From Symsagittifera roscoffensis (lineage: Eukaryota; Xenacoelomorpha; Acoela; Convolutidae): a DNA stretch of 64,000 bases. The stretch is taken from contig NC_087064.1 of the NCBI RefSeq assembly GCF_963678635.1, positions 24,656,189 to 24,720,188 on the forward strand. Reading direction: 5' to 3'. The translations under genes were made by a program, and so were the position numbers. Below are positions 60,001 to 64,000 of the stretch, in pieces; within the stretch, counting starts at the first letter, position 1; each line of letters opens with the position of its first letter. The notes beneath the pieces are model-generated. The model did not search any database. It was not told where the DNA came from and worked only from the letters and a program-made list of their open reading frames with translations.

Positions 60001-62443
60001 TTTAATTAAGCTTTGAAATTTTCTTTATTATATGGGAATGTTATTATTGAAGTGAAAAAATCTAGTTTATATTTGATAGTCTCCCTCAAGTAAACTATAA
60101 TATCACTAAAAGCATGACTTCATAAGTAACATAAGTAGTTATAAATCATGCTGTCTCAACAAGCATGGCCGACACAGATATTCAATTGAAAGGCGAGTTG
60201 TGTTAAAAAATATTAAATTGCAGCTGGCAATGTCTGACTTTGTGTAATTTTCACTCATAATTATGAGGTGGTTGCATTTAAGTAATAAACGTTTCGTAGT
60301 CATCCAAATCTTAGAATTCCTTAGTTCTGTGATTTCATTTACAGAGGTTATACGTGGTCAATGCGCATTGAGTTCACTTTAATGCGCAGTGACGTTTTAA
60401 CAAAACATGCTTCATTTTTATTTCGATTTAACTGGTATGATGGTATGTGTTTTGTGGGTAGGGTGAGGCGAAGGTGCTGCAGAGGAAGGACGGAGAGTCG
60501 GAGGAGGTCGAGGTCGGCACACTCAAAACCTCAGACTACTTCGGTAAGCCACAAAACAAATCAAAGCAAACCAAATAAAAACGAACTTGTGTGAGTTTTG
60601 AATCCCATTGTGATAGTTAGTTTTCACATGCCCAGGTCGCGAATAAAAGCGCTCATTTGGTGGCGGTTTTGCGGCAATAGCATTCATAACATCTGGTATT
60701 TTTGTTGCAGTAGCATTATTAAGAGTAATGGACGTAAAGAAGACTCTTACATAGGTCTTACTGATTTTTTTTTGCTTTTTTTTCAGGAAAAGTCTCTAAT
60801 AACTACAGATGTGCATTCATACATATTGATGCTTTTTTGAATGCACTCAGGTATATATGCACTTTTTGAGTTCAATTGAAATTCATCTGCTGAAAGTGAC
60901 ATAAATAGCACTCTCCAAAAACGAACGTGGAAATGGCGCGAAAAAAAACATGAATGGTTTCTAGTTTCGAAAGTGGAATTTAATTTTCAGATTTCCAGCG
61001 GAATAAAAACTTTACCTATTGATCCAGTTTTCTCTAGTTGGCTTCATGTTATCAAAAATAAAAAAAAGCGCCAATCATAAGTCGTTCTAGAAATTCAAAG
61101 ATTAAAGGGCATCTATTTTTTGTTCGAAATTCGAAAGTTAAGATTTTTTCATTGAAGTCAGTGTTTTTTTTAATGTTTACTTGCGTTCATTACTCTTTTC
61201 CAATCTTCGATTGCCTATGTTTTCTTTGTATCTGGTTGATTGGTGGCTAGTGTTAACGCTTGTCAAGCGTTCATGACGCAGATAATAGGACGTTAGTCTC
61301 TTAATCTCGAGGTCGTGGGTGTTTGATTGCCCTTTTAGGGCTACCTTTTGCCGTTTTCTCGCTTTTGTCTACTAAGTGCAGATTCGCCTGTTATTTTTTT
61401 GGTAGAAGCAGGCATTGGGGTCTCTTTTTAATCGGGTATTTTTCATTGATGACGATTGGTGTTTATTAAGTACCATCATCGAACGTAGCGAATTTATTTA
61501 TGGTGATTTTTATCTTTAATTTGGAAAAAAGCTTTAAAAATTGATCACTTTCAAATTTGACTAATGGTTTTTAACTTTTGATTACTTTACAAGTTGACTT
61601 CAAAAACTTTTTCTGAAAGAAAACGCTTCCCAATTAAGAAATCTAAATTAGCACAAAAAACGTGATTCCCCAGCGAAATAAAACATTACCTGTCGATCCA
61701 GTTTTTCTAATGGGGCTAGTTTTATGGAAATAATGTCGATCATTACACTAGCGATCAGCGTAGTGTATTAGTACGAACCTTCTTTTTTTCTAACCTTGCA
61801 AATAAGTGTTTATTGAAAATGGAAAGTGTACATTTAAGTGATCTGGCATTGGAAATTTCATAGCATCTGTTATATGCTTTATTTGAGGCTAAAGTATTAA
61901 GCGTTTGTGGCCGAGTGGTTAGTGCATAAGGCTCATAAACTCAGGGTCGCAATAGGAAGCAGATCGAATCCGAGACCTAGCCGAATTTTTACTAATTCGA
62001 GGCTTATTGGTAATTTTTCTTGTTGCACTTTTAGAGCTGCTTTTGACGCGTCCTCGCTAGTGTCTACGAAGCGTAGCTTTGCCTCTGGGTAAAATATTCG
62101 TGAAGTTTGGAGAGTTTCAACGTATATTGCTTTCTGTTAAAAACATCTGTTAAAAATTCATTGCAAAATTTTATGAAGAATTTGGCATAAGAATTGGAAG
62201 CACGAAGTATTGGAACAGGGTAGATTCTTCGTATGGTGGAATTCTGTAGAAAATATGCTTTTTCGTTTAGGAGAGATAGCACTTATCCTGAACAGACCTA
62301 GAGCAGCTACTGTTGTGGCCAACGGGAAACTAGAGTGCGTCAAGGTTGATAGACCTCGTTTCGAGAGGATCCTGGGACCCTGTCAAGACATTCTGAAGAG
62401 AAATATGGACCAGTACCAGTCTGTCATCCAGCTATATCCCTAG
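29913..62443 (+). CDS. PRKAR1: cAMP-dependent protein kinase type I regulatory subunit, eight coding exons, 400 codons
   Basis: Join 29913-30068, 46172-46405, 51609-51762, 52208-52428, 58792-58852, 59120-59241, 60462-60543, 62271-62443. All introns are GT-AG and the frame stays open to TAG. The protein holds PKA catalytic subunits inactive in the cytosol until cAMP binds. Domains: dimerisation/docking (residues ~6-50, with the Cys11/Cys32 pair typical of RI), Gly/Ser-rich linker, inhibitor site TRRGAVSS (Arg110-Arg111-Gly-Ala113), cAMP-binding domain A (~131-255, FGELAL with Glu216 and PRAAT with Arg225) and B (~256-390, FGEIAL with Glu345 and PRAAT with Arg354). Alanine at the phosphate-acceptor place marks a type I pseudosubstrate. 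Usual RI length is about 380; the excess is in the linker and a small insertion in domain A. Confidence 0.93.
30267..30325. repeat. G/C-rich hairpin, stem about 28 bp
   Basis: GACCAAGTTAAGATCCTCC is paired with GGAGGATGTTAACTTGGTC, with a tiny loop (ACGT) and one or two mismatches. A partial direct copy (AAGTTAACATCCTCC) lies just upstream at 30242. Confidence 0.7.
32505..32575 (+). repeat. tRNA-like SINE head
   Basis: A-box-like TTAGTGTTGAGGTAGT and B-box-like GGGTTCGAATC about 40 bases apart (32551-32561), followed by GACCAGGACC. No intact tRNA cloverleaf is evident. Confidence 0.4.
33010..33555 (+). repeat. Tandem duplication, two ~275 bp units carrying a SINE-type tail
   Basis: Units at 33010-33284 and 33285-33555 share TTTCATCGTTCCAGACAAC, CGGCTCTCCTTTCCTGTC, a GTATCGCAAGTCGTGCAAAG / CGGCTTCGC tail and a TGACACATGTTAACTAATCC segment, with small indels between them. 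Confidence 0.8.
36836..37695 (+). repeat. Two copies of dispersed repeat family B
   Basis: Copies at 36836-37010 and 37493-37695 share AAAGGAAGGCAAACTCC, GAACAGCAAAA, CCTATTGATCCAGTTTT and TCAATCAT segments. Related copies lie near 46908, 60955 and 61610. Function and class unknown. Confidence 0.6.
38126..38177. repeat. G/C-rich hairpin, imperfect ~23 bp stem
   Basis: CTTGCTAACTATTTCCCCCC is paired with GGGGGGATAGTTAACAAG around ATTGCAAT. Resembles the hairpin at 30267 in its GTTAAC end and C/G run. A run of C also lies at about 38077. Confidence 0.65.
39740..40090 (+). repeat. tRNA-derived SINE, near-consensus pol III boxes
   Basis: A box TAGCGTAGAGGTA (39745-39757) and perfect B box GGTTCGAACCT (39789-39799), 44 bases apart as in tRNA genes. 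The body ends at about 40058-40088 with GTGTATGCGAAGTGCAACTT then CGCCTCTGTG, the shared tail. The head is tRNA-like but does not fold as a normal tRNA by eye. Confidence 0.55.
40723..40796. repeat. 18 bp inverted repeat, hAT-end-like hairpin
   Basis: AAATTTTAACCAGGGGCA (40723-40740) is the exact reverse complement of 40779-40796, around an (AT)-rich loop. Shares ACCAGGGGC with the end of the hAT MITE at 59428. Confidence 0.7.
41545..41831. mobile_element. MITE-like element with long (~70 bp) inverted repeats
   Basis: The left arm (TACGCTAGCCCTACCGAGTG, then TTAAACCGAGCCTC) is matched by the reverse complement of the right arm ending CACTTGGTAGTTTTAGCGTA. The interior is ~150 bp of AT-rich sequence without a coding frame. 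No target duplication is evident. Confidence 0.6.
42680..43042. mobile_element. 363 bp MITE with repeated ACAAAACAGTCC motifs and TA flanks
   Basis: The left end carries about five copies of (A/T)(C)AAAACAGTCC; the right end carries the same motif inverted about four times (GGACTGTTTTGTA). The termini align as a ~28 bp inverted repeat and both ends are flanked by TA (42678-42679, 43043-43044). The GC-richer core has no coding frame. TA flanks hint at a Tc1/mariner-type mobiliser; this is inference. Confidence 0.65.
44084..44243 (+). repeat. ~80 bp tandem duplication
   Basis: AAATATCTAAAATTTT, then AAGTCATACTTTTGGTGATT and TTCAGATACTGGC, occur twice in a row with few differences. Confidence 0.8.
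44787..45620. repeat. Degenerate ~170 bp tandem repeat with an inverted copy
   Basis: Anchors of the type CGAAAACTACCCT occur at about 44787, 44956, 45127 and 45297 (steps 169-171), each followed by AAATCTGAG, GAAAGAACGGGTTGTG-type and GAAGCT stretches. From about 45440 to 45570 the last copy is repeated in inverse orientation, giving a palindrome centred near 45430, after which the direct anchor returns at 45598. Confidence 0.75.
46172..46405 (+). CDS. PRKAR1: PKA-R1 coding exon 2: linker and pseudosubstrate
   Basis: 78 codons, phase 0 on both sides. The first half is Gly/Ser-rich, followed by an acidic stretch ([15 protein letters not shown]) and the inhibitor sequence [13 protein letters not shown]. 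The exon ends in DIANYVKK, leading into the first cAMP-binding domain. Confidence 0.92.
46470..46735 (-). mobile_element. Degraded relative of the hAT MITE at 59428
   Basis: In inverse orientation it shares TAGGTCGACCAAATTGATTT and TATATATTGGCGTCAAAGGCG-type segments with the interior of the 59428 element. Ends are eroded and no target duplication is visible. Confidence 0.5.
48280..48729 (-). mobile_element. hAT-type deletion derivative with 8 bp target duplication
   Basis: Ends CAGGGCCCGGAA and TTAATCCGGGCCTTG form imperfect inverted repeats and are flanked by CTTATAAC on both sides (48272-48279, 48730-48737). The 8 bp length is typical of hAT elements. The inside still encodes a transposase fragment (next entry). 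Confidence 0.75.
48333..48566 (-). pseudogene. hAT transposase C-terminal dimerisation fragment
   Basis: The 77-residue frame contains [20 protein letters not shown] followed by [15 protein letters not shown], the recognisable hAT C-terminal dimerisation signature (ERxFS...RxxL..ENL). No catalytic region is left. It lies near one end of the 450 bp element, as expected for an internally deleted hAT. Confidence 0.7.
50431..50602 (+). repeat. tRNA-derived SINE
   Basis: Head GCATCCGTGGCTGAATGGTT (A box GTGGCTGAATGGTTAG), eroded B-box region, and tail GCGCAGCTTCGCCTCTCTG. The head is closely similar to that at 61901. Confidence 0.5.
50800..51545. other. GC-richer island of unknown origin, possibly a solo LTR
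   Basis: Composition differs sharply from the surrounding intron. Near the right end CCAATAAATCTTATTGG combines a poly(A) signal with a small hairpin, as in some LTRs, and the boundary ...AAAAACA is LTR-like. I found no convincing target duplication and no coding frame worth naming. Confidence 0.3.
51609..51762 (+). CDS. PRKAR1: PKA-R1 coding exon 3: start of cAMP-binding domain A
   Basis: 51 codons plus one base. [19 protein letters not shown] and GENIIAQ match the helical lead-in and first strands of RI domain A. Donor GTGAGT. Confidence 0.92.
51763..52207 (+). other. PKA-R1 intron 3 (445 bp)
   Basis: GTGAGT to TTATTAG. AT-rich, no repeat recognised. Confidence 0.85.
52208..52428 (+). CDS. 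PRKAR1: PKA-R1 coding exon 4: cAMP phosphate-binding cassette A
   Basis: Starts with the two bases that complete the Gly codon. Contains [35 protein letters not shown] (cassette Glu and Arg present) and [11 protein letters not shown]. The stretch [12 protein letters not shown] after the cassette is a few residues longer than usual in RI. The donor GTATGTCC is followed by the Gypsy-B LTR 8 bases into the intron. Confidence 0.92.
52437..52649 (-). repeat. Gypsy-B 3' LTR
   Basis: 213 bp, TG...CA ends in sense. Differs from the 5' LTR at three bases (near 52471, 52600 and 52646). Confidence 0.95.
52650..52664 (-). promoter_or_regulatory. Gypsy-B polypurine tract
   Basis: In sense GTTGAGGGAA lies directly before the 3' LTR, the expected place for plus-strand priming. 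It is short. Confidence 0.5.
52818..54952 (-). pseudogene. Gypsy-B integrase and C-terminal Pol tail
   Basis: ORF 53081-54952 (623 residues) has an HHCC domain (CFHHGRSN ... GCKECTDAG), a DDE core with Asp in LQLDFWGPI, Asp in FMDQGSSF and Glu in [11 protein letters not shown], then a long hydrophilic tail. A frame change near 53120 moves the end of the tail into 52818-53123, which is basic and contains a [13 protein letters not shown] segment like the ends of other Gypsy Pol proteins. The core residues are all present, so the enzyme part may be intact as a reading frame. Two TAG codons and a further frame change near 54910 separate it from RNase H. Confidence 0.9.
55115..55933 (-). pseudogene. 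Gypsy-B RNase H and connection
   Basis: The 272-residue frame begins at the RT connection ([20 protein letters not shown]), followed by RNase H with [34 protein letters not shown] and the [10 protein letters not shown] end motif: the four acidic positions expected for RNase H are present. It ends at 55115 before a short region of mixed frames. A frame change near 55930 separates it from RT. Confidence 0.88.
55819..57253 (-). pseudogene. Gypsy-B protease and reverse transcriptase, split at a T9 run
   Basis: ORF 56375-57253 begins with a retropepsin: [11 protein letters not shown] (D-S-G active site) and later GRDLMPALG. Then comes the RT fingers region ([25 protein letters not shown]). At about 56425-56433 the sense strand has nine T and the frame moves to ORF 55819-56433, which continues with the motif A aspartate ([14 protein letters not shown]), [15 protein letters not shown] and motif [12 protein letters not shown]. 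The break lies exactly in the homopolymer, so a base-calling error is as likely as a mutation. Confidence 0.9.
57254..58368 (-). pseudogene. Gypsy-B gag, in three frames
   Basis: The probable ATG is at 58368-58366: its A is the last base of the 5' LTR and its TG begins the primer-binding site. The frame changes near 58236 (run of seven T on the plus strand) and near 58089 (run of six C), both homopolymers. The main part (57608 to about 58060) contains the conserved gag stretch [13 protein letters not shown] and [16 protein letters not shown]2CX4HX4C knuckle ([14 protein letters not shown]) is encoded at about 57480-57440 in a further frame. Typical small Gypsy gag in content. Confidence 0.8.
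58350..58367 (-). promoter_or_regulatory. Gypsy-B primer-binding site
   Basis: TGGCGCAGCAAGCAGGAC directly follows the 5' LTR in sense. It starts with TGG, complementary to a tRNA CCA end; tRNA-Ser is a possible primer, not verified. Confidence 0.75.
58368..58580 (-). repeat. Gypsy-B 5' LTR
   Basis: 213 bp, sense start TGTCATATATA, sense end TTTTTCACA. Contains the element's own promoter, directed opposite to PKA-R1 transcription. Confidence 0.95.
58792..58852 (+). CDS. PRKAR1: PKA-R1 coding exon 5
   Basis: 20 codons plus one base, [20 protein letters not shown]: the helix linking cAMP domains A and B. Acceptor TTTATTTTAG; donor GTGAGT. Confidence 0.9.
59120..59241 (+). CDS. PRKAR1: PKA-R1 coding exon 6
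   Basis: Continues [18 protein letters not shown] with the Trp (residue 281) that in RI caps the cAMP bound in domain A, then [12 protein letters not shown] of domain B. Acceptor TTGTTGTAG; donor GTAGGC. Confidence 0.92.
59242..60461 (+). other. PKA-R1 intron 6 (1.2 kb)
   Basis: GTAGGC to GTGGGTAG. Holds the hAT MITE 59428-59854; otherwise AT-rich with nothing recognised. Confidence 0.85.
59428..59854. mobile_element. 427 bp hAT-type MITE with 8 bp target duplication
   Basis: Ends CAGGGGCGGATTTAGG and CCTAGATCCGCCCCTG are inverted repeats; GTTATACC flanks both sides (59420-59427, 59855-59862). Runs of G and C lie just inside the ends. Short frames inside are non-coding. Confidence 0.85.
60462..60543 (+). 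CDS. PRKAR1: PKA-R1 coding exon 7
   Basis: 27 codons plus one base: [19 protein letters not shown] then TLKTSDYF, the strands before cassette B. Acceptor GTGGGTAG; donor GTAAGC. Confidence 0.9.
61240..61400 (+). repeat. SINE with a tRNA-Lys-like anticodon arm
   Basis: GTTAGTCTCTTAATCTCGAG then GTCGTGGGTGTTTGATTGCC resembles the anticodon and T arms of a tRNA-Lys(CUU), with a damaged B box. A short GCAGATTCGCCTG tail follows. Confidence 0.45.
61900..62100 (+). repeat. tRNA-derived SINE with clear A and B boxes
   Basis: A box GTGGCCGAGTGGTTAG (61907-61922) and B box GATCGAATCC (61962-61971), then tail GAAGCGTAGCTTTGCCTCTG near 62066-62085. Ends 170 bases before exon 8. Confidence 0.6.
62271..62443 (+). 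CDS. PRKAR1: PKA-R1 coding exon 8: cassette B and C-terminus
   Basis: Completes [17 protein letters not shown] (cassette B Glu and Arg present), then [20 protein letters not shown] and a C-terminal SVIQLYP before TAG at 62441-62443. Acceptor TTTCGTTTAG. Confidence 0.93.
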
Positions 62444-62778
62444 TCTTACACACACATTCATACACTTAAAACACAGATCCCTAATGACAGATACAAAACG
62501 ATCAGATTTTGGACTCCGGTCAAGTAAGATTTCCAGGACCAACAACACTCGACTTCTTTTTCTTGTTCTTCAAATAAGACGGCCAGGATGGATTATTAAC
62601 CATATTGTTTTATCACGACATTGGACCTGTTTTCTTATCGTAACGAACAAAAAACTCTCACTAACGATTAAATTTACGAATGGTGTACAATTGTTCAAGT
62701 CTTCTTTTCACAAACTGCGAGAGCTTTGGAAATTTCTTAATTTTCTTTGAATTTGTTCATATATAAATTGATCATTTA

Positions 62779-62784
62779 AATAAA
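62779..62784 (+). promoter_or_regulatory. Candidate poly(A) signal of the PKA-R1 gene
   Basis: AATAAA within TTTAAATAAATATT, about 340 bases after the stop codon. The region is AT-rich, so chance occurrence is possible. Confidence 0.45.
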
Positions 62785-63100
62785 TATTAATATAATTGTA
62801 CACAAATTCAGTCTAGTAAAAAATTGTTATAGATAAAATTATTAGAATCGATTTGATATCGCTGCACTTCTGAAATGCTTCATTGTTTTGGTGTCAATTT
62901 TAGCGATATTACTCGACTTTTTTCAAGCTTATAAAAGGACTGTTGTAATTTAAGAAAAAAGTGAAAATAGAACAGGAAAGAAATTTTTTGAAAGATTGGC
63001 GTTACGTTTTTTTCATGTTTTTGGAGTTGTATACCTTGAAAAATTGGTTTCTGCGATTCGCAGAAGATCTATGAAAAACTATCCATCCCGTCTCGGCATA

Positions 63101-64000
63101 TTCTGCAGTACGTAATTCGCGGGAGTCGAAAGTTATCAGGGGTTGGACATTTTTTGAAAAAAAAATGTGTTGTTCATTGCGGGGGCTTCAAAATTATCAG
63201 GTCACGCAGCTTAGGATCAATTCTGATAAAAAATATTAATAAATTGAGTCACAAGTTGTCTTGAACTTTAAAACGTTGCATAAAGGTTTAGTAATTTGAT
63301 CCAGATGACATTTTGTTGCGAAGAAAAAAATTTTTTGGAACTCTCGAAATAATTTTTCTTAAGTTTTGATATGATTTTTGTTGTAAAAAAAAATCCCATG
63401 GAATCTATGCAGACCCACCAAAATTCGAGGGTTTCGATATTCTAGAAGTGGGCGATCTATGAAGAAATCGACTAGTGTTGCGGGTTATCCCCACTATTAA
63501 TTATTGATAATTAGCCCTTTGTATTTCCTCCTATTCAGTCTGATTTATCTTATTGAGCACGCTCTTTTTTTGAGACTAGAGGTTCATATTTTTCTGCGTC
63601 TAGAACTTTCGCATGGTACCACTATTGCAGCCGATACCGGTCAGGCTCTGGTAGATCTGAAGCTAGAGATCAAGCATCATGGTGATGGCAGATGATCGAT
63701 TACATGATCTGATGTTCTCAAAGTAAACGCCTTACCAACCTCTACGCTAAGCGCCTAAACACAGTTAATTGTATATAAATTTAGAACAGAAGTTTATCGA
63801 AAATCCTCGCGCATCGAAACCAAGACTTAAAAAACTAGTTCATGTTTAAAACTTATTAAGACATGAGAAATTTCTGCAGTGCGTTATTCACGGGGGTCGA
63901 AAGTTATCGGGGGTTGGACTTTTTTGAAAAAGAAATTGTGTTGTTCATTTCTGGGGCTTCAAAATTATCAGGAGGCACCGGTAACATGGCATCAATTCTG
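63101..64000. repeat. Pair of ~125 bp direct repeats, 771 bp apart
   Basis: 63101-63225 and 63872-64000 share TTCTGCAGT, GTCGAAAGTTATC, GGGGTTGGAC, GTGTTGTTCATT, GGGGCTTCAAAATTATCAGG and ATCAATTCTG. The second copy runs to the window edge. Confidence 0.75.

Larger units (their letters stand above)
60544..62270 (+). other. PKA-R1 intron 7 (1.7 kb)
   Basis: GTAAGC to TTTAG. Contains family-B repeats (about 60955-61090 and 61610-61745) and two SINEs (61240-61400, 61900-62100). Confidence 0.85.
62444..64000 (+). other. PKA-R1 3' UTR and downstream region
   Basis: About 340 bases of likely 3' UTR, then AT-rich sequence with the direct repeats at 63101 and 63872 and a minus-strand tRNA-like A box (TTAGCGTAGAGGTTGG, about 63740-63755). 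No gene seen. Confidence 0.6.

Noticed and set aside
61900-61985. Functional tRNA gene
   Set aside because: A and B boxes are good but the acceptor and anticodon stems do not pair by eye and a SINE tail follows, so a tRNA-derived SINE is more likely.

Overview
The window is nuclear DNA of an animal, probably an invertebrate; nothing visible fixes the species. The evidence is one spliced host gene with GT-AG introns, encoding a type I regulatory subunit of cAMP-dependent protein kinase, set in AT-rich introns full of SINE-like and MITE-like repeats and flanked and invaded by Ty3/Gypsy-type LTR retrotransposons. There are no bacterial operons and no CRISPR.

Layout. (1) 1-12151: the body of a Gypsy-type element, here called Gypsy-A, read on the minus strand. 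In its sense direction it runs gag (two zinc knuckles), protease, reverse transcriptase-RNase H, a linker, integrase, and then unusual accessory coding. The accessory part is a macro-domain-like segment in the same frame as the integrase, then a separate block with a coiled coil and an SGNH/GDSL-hydrolase-like module, then a second SGNH-like module. The copy is broken by nonsense codons and frameshifts. (2) 12152-28867: the 5' part of the same family, amplified in tandem. Six copies of a ~635 bp unit (U) alternate with long blocks (leader with 14 bp satellite plus truncated gag) and short blocks (gag fragment only), giving repeat steps of about 4.5 kb and 1.22 kb. (3) 28868-62443: the PKA type I regulatory subunit gene on the plus strand, eight coding exons, 400 codons. 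It keeps the dimerisation/docking domain, the pseudosubstrate and two cAMP-binding domains. (4) 52437-58580: a second Gypsy-type element (Gypsy-B), antisense to the gene, with 213 bp LTRs differing at three bases and a 4 bp target duplication. It landed 8 bases after a splice donor. (5) Introns 1, 2, 6 and 7 hold hAT-type MITEs with 8 bp target duplications (one retaining a transposase dimerisation fragment), other inverted-repeat elements, a tRNA-derived SINE family and a degenerate 170 bp tandem repeat. (6) 62444-64000: 3' UTR and a pair of ~125 bp direct repeats.

The most unusual material is the accessory coding of Gypsy-A (macro-like plus two SGNH-like modules), the nested amplification of its 5' end with a hypermutable G tract inside gag, and a strong excess of the hexamer CTTGAG/CTCAAG restricted to this family. 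The host gene appears intact despite the insertions. All identifications come from reading the sequence; no database search was possible.
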